Positions 52,107 to 59,732 of a stretch of 64,000 bases of DNA are shown here, in pieces. Positions within the stretch are counted from its first letter, which is position 1, and every line of letters starts with the position of its first letter. The stretch is from RYN-230 sp036497945 (lineage in GTDB: Bacteria > Actinomycetota > Actinomycetes > Streptosporangiales > Streptosporangiaceae), in contig DASXIN010000090.1 in NCBI GenBank assembly GCA_036497945.1, positions 1-64,000 on the forward strand. Direction: 5' to 3'. Position numbers and translations under genes: made by a program. The notes under the pieces were generated by a model, which was not told the DNA's origin, did no database searches, and saw only the letters and a program-made list of their open reading frames with translations.

Positions 52107-52823
52107 ATGAGGACACCGTACCGCGTCGGCCTGATCGTGCCGAGCTCGAACGTCACGATGGAAACCGAGATCCCGATGCTGCTGTCCCGGCACCCGGCCA
52201 TGGCCCGGCGCGGCGTGACCTTCCACTCCAGCCGGGCGGCGCTGCACCGGGTTGACCCGGAATCGCTGCAGCGCATGGTGGCCGAAAGCGATCGCTGTGC
52301 GCGGGAACTGGCCGACGCGCGGCTCGACGTCGTGGCGTATGCCTGCCTGATCGCCATCATGGCGGCCGGCCCCGGGGCGCACGAGGCGGCGGAACAGCGG
52401 CTGGCTGGCACCCTCGCCGCCGCCGGATCCGCGGTGCCGGTGACGAGCAGTGCGGGGGCCCTGGTAAGGGCACTGCAGCGGCTCAGGGCCAGCCGGGTGG
52501 CCATCGTGACCCCGTACCTGAAGCCACTCACCGTCCTGGTCATCAACTATCTCGCCGGGTACGGGATCACCGTTACCGACTCGGTCAGCCTCGAGGTGGC
52601 CGACAACGTCGATGTCGGGCGGCTCGATCCCGCGGACCTGAGCGGCCACGTCAAGCGGCTGGACCTGACCGGCGTGGATGCGCTCGTGCTCTCCGCCTGT
52701 GTGCAGATGCCCTCGCTGGCCGCGCTGGACGAGGTGAGCCGGCAGACGCAGGTTCCCGTGCTGTCCGCCGCCACGGCCACCGCCGGCGAAGTACTCGCCT
52801 TGCTTGGCCAGCCGGACCAGTAG
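52107..52823 (+). CDS. nicE: Maleate cis-trans isomerase (NicE-like)
   Basis: The 238-residue protein of the Asp/Glu racemase superfamily starts RVGLIVPSSNVTMETEIPMLL and has the two catalytic Cys residues, C80 (YACLIAIM) and C198 (LSACVQMP). It converts maleate to fumarate, which enters the citric acid cycle. It is the last gene of the rightward operon, 12 bases after the HD-domain gene. It closes the lower half of the pathway with NicX, NicD and the amidase. Confidence 0.93.
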   Translation: MRTPYRVGLIVPSSNVTMETEIPMLLSRHPAMARRGVTFHSSRAALHRVDPESLQRMVAESDRCARELADARLDVVAYACLIAIMAAGPGAHEAAEQRLAGTLAAAGSAVPVTSSAGALVRALQRLRASRVAIVTPYLKPLTVLVINYLAGYGITVTDSVSLEVADNVDVGRLDPADLSGHVKRLDLTGVDALVLSACVQMPSLAALDEVSRQTQVPVLSAATATAGEVLALLGQPDQ

Positions 52824-52846
52824 CGCCCTGGCGTGTCACTGGCCAG

Positions 52847-55207
52847 CTACGCCCACTCGCCACCGCGCCTGCTGCTGAACGATGGCTCATCGGCTGGGTC
52901 GCCGAGCGACAAGTAGTTCTCGTCCTCCTGGGCGGTGTGCAGCCGGAGGATAGCGTCGAGGCCGTAGAGCAGGCTACGGAGCTCGGCGGTATCCGCCTCG
53001 TCCGGGGCGCCGTCGCCGATGTCATCGAGCAACCGCCCGAGCCGGAGTATCTGATAGCTGATCTCGGCGTGCGCTCGGCTCATCGGAGCGGTTGGGTCGT
53101 CCCCGCCGACCACCCGGTTGACGACCGGATACAGCTGAGTGTCCTCGGCGAGTTCGTGCGGTTCGATCTGTGTGGTGAGCAGCGTGTAGGCCTGCCGGAT
53201 CTGGGCCATCGCCGCAGCGGGCGGGGTCGCAGCGAGCGCGTCGGCGGCCGCGCGGACCTGGTCGATGTCGGCGTGCACCATCTCGTGCTCGGCGCGGAAC
53301 CGCTGGGTGAGCGCGGCGTCCGCCGGGGCCAGGGGCGCGGCGGGAGTGGCGGGCCGCAGGGCGCGCAGCGCGTTGAGGATCACCGCCACGTCGATGGCCT
53401 CCTGCAACAGCGCCCCCCATACCGCTGGCAGCAGTCCAGCTGCGGCCACGCCCATCGCGGCCAGCGATAGGCCCATCCCGGCGAGCACGCTCTGCCGCGC
53501 GATGGTCCGGGTCCGGCGGCTGATCGCGGCCACCTCCCCGAGCCGGTTCAGCCGGTCCACGGTGAGTACCGCGTCGGCGGCCTCGGAGGATGCGGTGGAT
53601 CCCCGGGCGCCCATGGCCACGCCCACGTCAGCCAGCGCGAGGGCGGGTGCGTCGTTGATGCCGTCCCCGGTCATGATGACCGGTCCTCGGCGCTGTTCCT
53701 GGCGGACGGCGGCGAGCTTACCGGCTGGGGTGAGCCCGGCGAGAACCTCGTCCACGCCGGTCATCGCGCCGACGGCCTCGGCTACCTCGGCCCGGTCACC
53801 GGTGGCCAGGATGATCCGGCCGATACCGCCGCGGCGCAGCGCCCGGATGGTGGCCCGGGCGTCCGGCCGGATCCGGTCGGCCAGCAGCAGCGCCCCCGCG
53901 GGCCGGTGGTCGACCGCGACGAACACGGTCAGCACCCCATCGAGCCGGGCACGACGCCGGACGGCCCGCACCCAGGATGGGGTGCCCGTCACCCCGGCCC
54001 ATTCCGCTCGGCCGAGCGCCACGTGCTGACCGGCGACGGTTCCCGCGATCCCCTGGCCGGCTTGCTCGGTCACATCTTCGGGCCGGTCCAGGGCGTAGCC
54101 CCGGTCGGCGGCCGCGTGGATGATCGCGCTCGCCAGCACGTGGCTGGACACCTGATCCAGGGAGGCCGCCGCGCGGAGGATCTTCGCGGGCGGCAGCCAT
54201 CCGGCTGGGACGATCGCGGTGACCTGTGGCCGCCCGACGGTGAGCGTGCCGGTCTTGTCCAGCAGCAGGGTCCGGCACTGGGCGAGGCGTTCCAGCACAG
54301 CGCCGTTCTTGACCACCACGCCACGGCGTGCCGCCGCCGACAAACCGGAGACCAGGGCCACCGGTGCGGCCAGGATGAGCGGGCATGGCGTGGCCACCAC
54401 CAGAACCGCCACCGCGCGAGCCGGGCCGCCGAGGGCCCAGGCGGCGCCGGCCACGGCCAGGGTCAGTGGGAGGAACCACAATGCGTACCGGTCGGCCAGC
54501 CGGACGAACGGCGCCTGCGACCGTTCCGCCTCGGCCACCAGGCGGATGATCCCCGCGTACGTGCTGTCTTCGGCGCTAGTCGTCGCGCGCAGGTCGAACG
54601 GGCCGCCGACGTTCAGCACGCCACTGCGCACCGGGTCACTGGCCGGCCGCTCAACCGGATGCGCCTCACCCGTGAGCGCGGACTCATCCAGCACCGCCGA
54701 CCCGCGGGCCACGGTGCCGTCCACCGGAAGCACATCACCGGGCGCGACCATGAGCAGGTCGCCAGGGACGATCCCGGCCAGCGGCACCGTCTCCAGCGAG
54801 CCGTCGCGGTACCGCCGCGCGGTCCGCGGTGCGCGGGCCAGCAGCGCGTGCAAGTCCCGCTGGGCCCGTTCGGCGGCCCATTCCTCCAGCGTCCGCCCGC
54901 TGGTAAGCATGACGGCGATCAGCGCGGCCGCGAGCTGTTCACCGACGGCCATCGCCCCGGCCACGGCGAGGACCGCGATCAGGTCTACCCCGATCCGGCC
55001 GCGGCGGAGGCTGCCGGCGGTGGCCCACAGTGCGTAGCCGAGCCCGGCCGCCGCGGTAGCCAGCCATAGGGCGTCAGCGGTCGGCCTGGCTCCGGCCAGC
55101 GCTGCGACCGCGCCGCCGGCCAGGCCGGAGACCGTCACAGCCAGCAGCAGCAGCGCCGAATGACGGCTCACCAGCTGCCGGCCGCGATGCAGGATTCCCA
55201 GCGCCAT
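52847..55207 (-). CDS. P1B-type heavy-metal ATPase with C-terminal hemerythrin-like domain
   Basis: The 786-residue protein is a P-type ATPase: LTGE (~178-181), TPCPL in the metal-binding helix (~273-277), phosphorylated D317 in DKTGTLT, and GDGINDAPAL. It lacks an N-terminal HMA domain. The last ~150 residues form a hemerythrin/HHE four-helix domain (FRAEHEMVHADI, IEPHELAEDTQLYPVV, SRAHAEISYQI, LRLHTAQEDENYL). The fusion suggests metal export sensitive to O2, NO or Fe through the di-iron site. The TPC motif fits Cu+, Zn2+/Cd2+ or Mn2+ subgroups; the exact ion is unknown. It converges on nicE, with 23 bases between the stops. Confidence 0.9.
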   Translation of the reverse strand: MALGILHRGRQLVSRHSALLLLAVTVSGLAGGAVAALAGARPTADALWLATAAAGLGYALWATAGSLRRGRIGVDLIAVLAVAGAMAVGEQLAAALIAVMLTSGRTLEEWAAERAQRDLHALLARAPRTARRYRDGSLETVPLAGIVPGDLLMVAPGDVLPVDGTVARGSAVLDESALTGEAHPVERPASDPVRSGVLNVGGPFDLRATTSAEDSTYAGIIRLVAEAERSQAPFVRLADRYALWFLPLTLAVAGAAWALGGPARAVAVLVVATPCPLILAAPVALVSGLSAAARRGVVVKNGAVLERLAQCRTLLLDKTGTLTVGRPQVTAIVPAGWLPPAKILRAAASLDQVSSHVLASAIIHAAADRGYALDRPEDVTEQAGQGIAGTVAGQHVALGRAEWAGVTGTPSWVRAVRRRARLDGVLTVFVAVDHRPAGALLLADRIRPDARATIRALRRGGIGRIILATGDRAEVAEAVGAMTGVDEVLAGLTPAGKLAAVRQEQRRGPVIMTGDGINDAPALALADVGVAMGARGSTASSEAADAVLTVDRLNRLGEVAAISRRTRTIARQSVLAGMGLSLAAMGVAAAGLLPAVWGALLQEAIDVAVILNALRALRPATPAAPLAPADAALTQRFRAEHEMVHADIDQVRAAADALAATPPAAAMAQIRQAYTLLTTQIEPHELAEDTQLYPVVNRVVGGDDPTAPMSRAHAEISYQILRLGRLLDDIGDGAPDEADTAELRSLLYGLDAILRLHTAQEDENYLSLGDPADEPSFSSRRGGEWA

Positions 55208-55290
55208 AACATCAGCCTCCCGGCCGGCCGGGGCGGCTGGCAGGGCCGGAAGTCAGCCACCCGCAGGGCCGTCCGGCCTCGGCGTGGATA

Positions 55291-56829
55291 TCACGGGAGG
55301 ACCAGCCCGAGCCAGGCGTCCAGTTGAGTCGCGTCGGCGATCTCGGTGCGCAGGCCGATGTAGCCGTCAGGACGGACGGCGGTCAAGCCGCGGCCGGGAG
55401 AGCTGGTGAGATGGTGCATGCTGACTAGCGGGCCCCGCGGCGGCAGGGTGTCGAGCGCGGCTGCGTCCCGGTCGAGCAGGACGTGCACACCCGGCCGCGC
55501 GAGCAATTCGTGCATCCGGAGGCTGCGCCAAGCGACGGTCACGGTGCGGTCGGGCAGCCGGTCCCCGGCCCGCGGCCCGCGGCGCGGAGGCGGAGTCCCC
55601 TCTACCGACAGCGGGCTGGCACGGTAGTTCACCCCCAGCTGTGAGAGCAGCCGGATCCCCGCGGCGACCATCCGGCGGCGTGCCATGACCACGGGCACGA
55701 GCGGGGCGGCCAGCGGTGCCACCTGGCTGCGCAGCGCCGAGGCAACCAGGCCAGGGCAGGCCTCACCCCAGAACGCCAGGTGCGTCATCCCCAGCACCTG
55801 CCGGGCCACCGGCCTGCGCTCGCGATCATAGGAGCCGAGCAGTACCGCGCTGTCCGGTCGCGCGGCGGCGAAGGCCAGCTTCCAGCCCAGGTTCGCCGCA
55901 TCCTGGATGGCGGCGTTCATGCCCTGGCCGGTAGCCGGGGAGTAGGCATGGGCGGCGTCCCCGGCCAGAAACAGCCGTCCCGCCCGGAACCGGCTGGCCA
56001 CGCGGTGCTGCAACGGCACCCGCGCGGACCATGCCAGGTGGGTAATCTGCGCACCCAGGCCCGCCTGGTCCAGGAGCGCCTGCAGCTCAGCGCGGGGGAC
56101 CGGGGGACCGGGCTGCCCGGACGGCAGCTGATCGGCAGCGGCGGGCCGCGTCGCGAGCAGCCGCCAGGTCGCCCGCTCGCCCAGCGGAAATACGAACAGC
56201 AGCCCGCGCCGGCCCGCCACGACGTGCGCGGCATCCCCGGCCAGGTCGGCATCGAGCTCGGCGTCGGCCAGCACGATCTCTACGGGGTAGGGCCTGCCCG
56301 GCCACCCGACGCCGGCCGACGTCCGCACCGTGCTGCCGGGACCATCGCAGCCGGCCACGAAGCCGAACGGAGCTTCGGTCACCGTGTCCTGCGATCGCAG
56401 CACCGCCCGCACACCCCCGGCATCCTGGTGCAATACGACCAGCTCGGTGCCGCGCTCTACCGCCACCCCGCGCTCGGCCAGGGCCTGCGCCAGCGCCGTT
56501 TCGACATCCATCTGCCGGATCAGTGACAGGTGCGGGAACGCGGTGTCCGGCAGGGCGAGATCGGCCAGCCTGACCCGGACCGCGCGGGAACCCAGCCGCA
56601 GATCCACCGCTGGAGCGATGTCTGCCCGGGCCAGCAACGCCCCCGTCACCGCGAGCGGGCGCAGCACCTCCAGGGTGCGGGCATGCAGGATCAAAGCGCG
56701 GGAAGGCCGGAAGGCGGCCGGCCGCCGCTCGATGACCCGGACCTCGGCACCATGGTCATGGGCCTGCAAGGCGAGGGCCAGCCCGGCCGGGCCCGCGCCC
56801 ACCACCAGAATGCCGGCTCGCCCGCTCAT
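55291..56829 (-). CDS. FAD-dependent monooxygenase (PheA/TfdB, aromatic hydroxylase class)
   Basis: The 512-residue protein has the FAD GxGxxG motif (VVGAGPAGLALALQ), the conserved DG segment (VAGCDGPGSTVRTSAGVGWPGRPYP), GDAAHAYSPATGQGMNAAIQDAANLGWKLAF and a C-terminal thioredoxin-like domain of the phenol-hydroxylase class. It may hydroxylate an aromatic or polyketide substrate. It lies beyond the hydroxypyridine operons on the opposite strand, with DsrE/TusE/SQR genes upstream. A link to pyridine degradation (for example a 6-hydroxynicotinate type reaction) is possible but not shown. Confidence 0.9.
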   Translation of the reverse strand: MSGRAGILVVGAGPAGLALALQAHDHGAEVRVIERRPAAFRPSRALILHARTLEVLRPLAVTGALLARADIAPAVDLRLGSRAVRVRLADLALPDTAFPHLSLIRQMDVETALAQALAERGVAVERGTELVVLHQDAGGVRAVLRSQDTVTEAPFGFVAGCDGPGSTVRTSAGVGWPGRPYPVEIVLADAELDADLAGDAAHVVAGRRGLLFVFPLGERATWRLLATRPAAADQLPSGQPGPPVPRAELQALLDQAGLGAQITHLAWSARVPLQHRVASRFRAGRLFLAGDAAHAYSPATGQGMNAAIQDAANLGWKLAFAAARPDSAVLLGSYDRERRPVARQVLGMTHLAFWGEACPGLVASALRSQVAPLAAPLVPVVMARRRMVAAGIRLLSQLGVNYRASPLSVEGTPPPRRGPRAGDRLPDRTVTVAWRSLRMHELLARPGVHVLLDRDAAALDTLPPRGPLVSMHHLTSSPGRGLTAVRPDGYIGLRTEIADATQLDAWLGLVLP

Positions 56830-56861
56830 CAGGCCCCCAGATCATCGGACCCCTCAGCCGC

Positions 56862-57350
56862 CTAGGTGAAGATGATCTGTCCTCCGGCGGCCAGGCTGTA
56901 GAACTCGCCCACGGTGATGATGTCCTTGACCTGGCCGATGAAGTCGTCCCTGGTCAGGCCGAACAGGTCGACGGATGCCTGGCAGGCGTACAGGCCAGCA
57001 CCGGTGTCCGCGATCATCTCGATGAACTCGGGGATCGGCGGGATGTCGAGCTGGTCCATCTTGCGCGACATGTACTGGGTCAGCACCGACGACATGCCGG
57101 GCAGGCCGCCGGCCCAGGTCGCCAGGTGCAGGCCGGGGTTGCCGACCGTGGCCAGCTTGACGTGCTCGTGACGCGCTTTGTGGATCGCGTCCAGCCCGAA
57201 GAAGGTGAAGAACAGGTTCGCCTCGATGCCCTCGGCGCGGGCCCCATTGGCCATGATCAGCGCCGGGTAAATGCCTTCCAGGGAACCCTTGGAAACGATG
57301 ATGGAGACTTTCTCGATCGTGCCGTTCTCGGTTGCGCTGTCACTGTTCAT
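56862..57350 (-). CDS. DsrE/DsrF-like sulfur-relay family protein
   Basis: The 162-residue protein has the DsrE fold pattern (KVSIIVSKGSLEGIYPALIMANGARAEGIEANLFFTFFGLDAIHK) and a conserved Cys in GAGLYACQASVDLFGL. Larger DsrE2-type members act as sulfur carriers or peroxiredoxin-like anchors in sulfur oxidation. It directly follows a TusE/DsrC-like gene (16-base gap) and an SQR-like gene, so a sulfur-handling unit is likely. Confidence 0.85.
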   Translation of the reverse strand: MNSDSATENGTIEKVSIIVSKGSLEGIYPALIMANGARAEGIEANLFFTFFGLDAIHKARHEHVKLATVGNPGLHLATWAGGLPGMSSVLTQYMSRKMDQLDIPPIPEFIEMIADTGAGLYACQASVDLFGLTRDDFIGQVKDIITVGEFYSLAAGGQIIFT

Positions 57351-57366
57351 GACACACCGTCCTGAT

Positions 57367-57684
57367 TTAGATGCAGCCGCGGGGCTTGGGAATGCCGGCG
57401 ATCTTCGCGGCGAGCTTGGCCGGCCCCTTCGGGAAGAGCTGGTACAGCTCCTTGATGGTCACTCCGGAGGTCTTGCTCAGCGCGCGCACGCTCGGCCCGG
57501 TGCCTTTCTCTGCGTATTCGTGCCGCATGAACTTGACGACCTGCCAGTGCTGCTCCGTGAGCGTGTCGATGCCGGACTCCGCGGCGATCTGCGGCGCCAT
57601 CTCCTCGCGCCATTGCTGCGGGTCGGTGAAGAAGCCCTCGCCGTCAACAGCGACCTCAGTGCCGTTGTAGACCTTGCTGGGCAT
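57367..57684 (-). CDS. TusE/DsrC-family sulfur carrier
   Basis: The ~105-residue protein ends PKPRGCI, with the penultimate Cys that accepts sulfur in DsrC/TusE. The internal second Cys of true DsrC is absent, so it is nearer to TusE or RspA-like single-Cys carriers. It has the family segments DGEGFFTDPQQWREEMAP and LTEQHWQVVKFMR. I use ATG 57684 (an ATG at 57690 is also in frame). It sits between the SQR-like and DsrE-like genes. Confidence 0.88.
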   Translation of the reverse strand: MPSKVYNGTEVAVDGEGFFTDPQQWREEMAPQIAAESGIDTLTEQHWQVVKFMRHEYAEKGTGPSVRALSKTSGVTIKELYQLFPKGPAKLAAKIAGIPKPRGCI

Positions 57685-57697
57685 GGCCAACTCCTCC

Positions 57698-58942
57698 CTA
57701 CTTGGCTGCGGCGGGCAGATGTTTGCCCGCGCGTGGCATGCTGGCGGGCAGGCCCGGGATGTCGTGGCCAGGCAGCAGCATGCGCCAGTAGAACTGCTGG
57801 AACGCGAGCTTGCCCAGGTGATTCAGGCGGGACTCTTTCAGCAGCGGCAGGCCGGCGGGCCCGGGGAAGTGCCCGGTCACTGGCTCCGTGCCGTAGTTGA
57901 AGTCGATGAGCAGCGCTTTGCCGAAGCCGCTTTCGATGAAGCAGTTGGTGTGCCCGTCGAAGGTCTCGCTCAGTGGCTGCCCGGCCAGGTAGCTGTACAC
58001 GTTGCGGGCCAGAACCTCGCCCTCGAAGTGGGCCACCGAGCCGGCCTTGGAGGCCCGCAGGTCGGCGGCGTCGCCGATGACGAAGATGTCCGGGCGCACC
58101 GTGGACTGGAGCGTCCGCTCATCGGTGGGCACGAAGCCCAGCGCGTCCCCCAGACCGGGTGACCGGCTCACGTACGCTTGCCCGCCGTGCACCGGCACCA
58201 CCACGGCCAGGTCGAAGCCGACCTCGCGGCCATCGAACGAGATGAGCCGCCCGCGGTCCGCGTCGACTTCGCCGGTGTTGAACTCGGTGACCAGCCCGAT
58301 GTGCTTATCGGCGAGCAGGCCGCTCAGCTCATGGCTCGCGATGGGCTTGGTGAACGCCCCGTCGAGTGGTGTGACAAAGGTCAGCTCGACCCGGTCGCGG
58401 ATCCCGCGCTGATAGAAGTACCAGTCGGCGAGAAAGCTGAACTCGAGCGGCGCGACCGGGCACTTGATCGGCATGTCCACGATGTTGACGGCGATCCGGC
58501 CGCCGTCGAACCGGGCCAGCGCGCCGTGCAGCGCCGCCGCCCCCGACGGCTCGTAGAAATTGAACACCCGGCCGCTCGCCAGGGCATCCGTCAGCCCCTC
58601 GGTCTCGCCGGGCAGCAGCGCCGCTCCGGTAGCTACCACGAGTACGTCGTACGGCAGCACAGTGCTGTCGTACAGGAAGACCCGCTGGTCGCTGATGTCC
58701 ACGTGGTCCACGGCGCTCTGGCAATAGCCGATGCCCCGGCGCAGCTGCCGCGCCCGGGAGCGCACCATGCCCTCGGGCCGGCCCTGGCCGAACGGGACGA
58801 ACAGCAGACCAGGCTGGTACAGGTGATCGTCGTCGCGGTCGACGACGGTGATCGTCACGTCGTCGCGGAGCTCGCGCCGCAGCCGGTTCGCGGCCAGCGT
58901 CCCGCCGGTCCCCCCGCCCAGGATCACAACTCGCTTCGTCAT
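57698..58942 (-). CDS. Sulfide:quinone oxidoreductase-like flavoprotein
   Basis: From ATG 58942 the ~414-residue protein has an N-terminal GGGTGG dinucleotide motif (RVVILGGGTGGTLAANRL), the Cys motif IKCPVAPLEFSFLADWYF, and the second FAD motif DIFVIGDAADLRASKAGSVAHFEGEVLARN. These place it in the SQR/NDH-like family; the Lys-Cys-Pro-x-Ala-Pro segment is the SQR hallmark. With the TusE- and DsrE-like proteins it may oxidise sulfide or persulfide and pass on sulfane sulfur. The gap to the TusE-like gene is ~13 bases. Confidence 0.88.
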   Translation of the reverse strand: MTKRVVILGGGTGGTLAANRLRRELRDDVTITVVDRDDDHLYQPGLLFVPFGQGRPEGMVRSRARQLRRGIGYCQSAVDHVDISDQRVFLYDSTVLPYDVLVVATGAALLPGETEGLTDALASGRVFNFYEPSGAAALHGALARFDGGRIAVNIVDMPIKCPVAPLEFSFLADWYFYQRGIRDRVELTFVTPLDGAFTKPIASHELSGLLADKHIGLVTEFNTGEVDADRGRLISFDGREVGFDLAVVVPVHGGQAYVSRSPGLGDALGFVPTDERTLQSTVRPDIFVIGDAADLRASKAGSVAHFEGEVLARNVYSYLAGQPLSETFDGHTNCFIESGFGKALLIDFNYGTEPVTGHFPGPAGLPLLKESRLNHLGKLAFQQFYWRMLLPGHDIPGLPASMPRAGKHLPAAAK

Positions 58943-59038
58943 GCCTTCAGCCTCGGCGCCGGCCCGGCCGCCACCCCAGAGGCACACGTCCCAGCGCGCA
59001 CCGACCAACGGCCCCGGCTGCGCGCGGCAATCCCTCTT

Positions 59039-59050
59039 TTGCTTAACGCC
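59039..59050. repeat. Repeated 12-mer TTGCTTAACGCC, copy 3
   Basis: This copy lies ~100 bases upstream of the SQR-like gene, in the region between it and the small Cys-rich gene. It has the extended CTTTTGCTTAACGCC form shared in part with copy 2. Confidence 0.5.
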
Positions 59051-59147
59051 AATTCGCTGCCGGTGGCACGCCTCAGCCAGCTGCCTGCGCGAGTGACGAG
59101 GACCAAGGGCCTGCTGGTCGGGGACCCAGGCGGTGCACTCTTGGCGG

Positions 59148-59477
59148 CTACTCCGGGAAGCTGAATTCCACGCTGTGTCCCCGGTGGAGCACGCCGGCTG
59201 GGACCGCACCGTCAGCCGCCGCGGCCAGTGGGTAGACCTGGGCCCCGGCGGACTCGAGCGCCGCCCGGGAGGCCCGGTAGTGGTGGCCGCAGAGCCATAG
59301 GTCGACCGGGCGCGGCCGAGTCGCGGTCGGCGGCATCACGACCTTGAACATCGGACGGGCCGGGCAGCAGCAGGCTTGCATGAGCACTGAAGGATCGGCT
59401 AGCGGGCTGGTGCGTGCCTGGCCTAGCCGGTCCGCCGGCCCTGCGGCGGCGGTGGCGTTGTCGTGTCGGTGAAACAT
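59148..59477 (-). CDS. Small Cys/His-rich DUF7455-type protein
   Basis: From ATG 59477 the ~109-residue product contains the family's core MQACCCPARPMFKVVMPP...RPVDLWLCGHHYRASRAALESAGA, with a Cys triplet and a CGHH site that can form a zinc ribbon. From memory, this is the DUF7455 group, widespread in actinobacteria and of unknown function. The start is uncertain: an internal ATG near 59381 would give only the core. Confidence 0.7.
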   Translation of the reverse strand: MFHRHDNATAAAGPADRLGQARTSPLADPSVLMQACCCPARPMFKVVMPPTATRPRPVDLWLCGHHYRASRAALESAGAQVYPLAAAADGAVPAGVLHRGHSVEFSFPE

Positions 59478-59732
59478 ATACCCAGCATCGCGCCGAGGGT
59501 GACCCGGCTCACAGGGGCATCTGGCACCGTCAGCCGAAGCCGAAGGTCCCGCAATTGCGATTACCGACAGCACACGGACCCGGGCCGCAGTCGGCCATCC
59601 ACGACGTGCGCCGCAGGACGACAGTCCCAGGTTCGCTGCCCGGACGGCCCTGGGCCGGACGGCGGCTCGCGGCGCAGGCTTGAAGCGGGCCCCAGCTTCC
59701 GCCGCATCACGTAGCCAGGGAAGAAGACCACG

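Noticed and set aside
36264..52823. Classical nicotinate (nic) pathway
   Set aside because: No NicC-type 6-hydroxynicotinate monooxygenase and no NicAB-type two-subunit hydroxylase in the operons; the flavin monooxygenase at 55291 is of the phenol-hydroxylase class on the other strand. A 6-hydroxynicotinate route cannot be excluded entirely.
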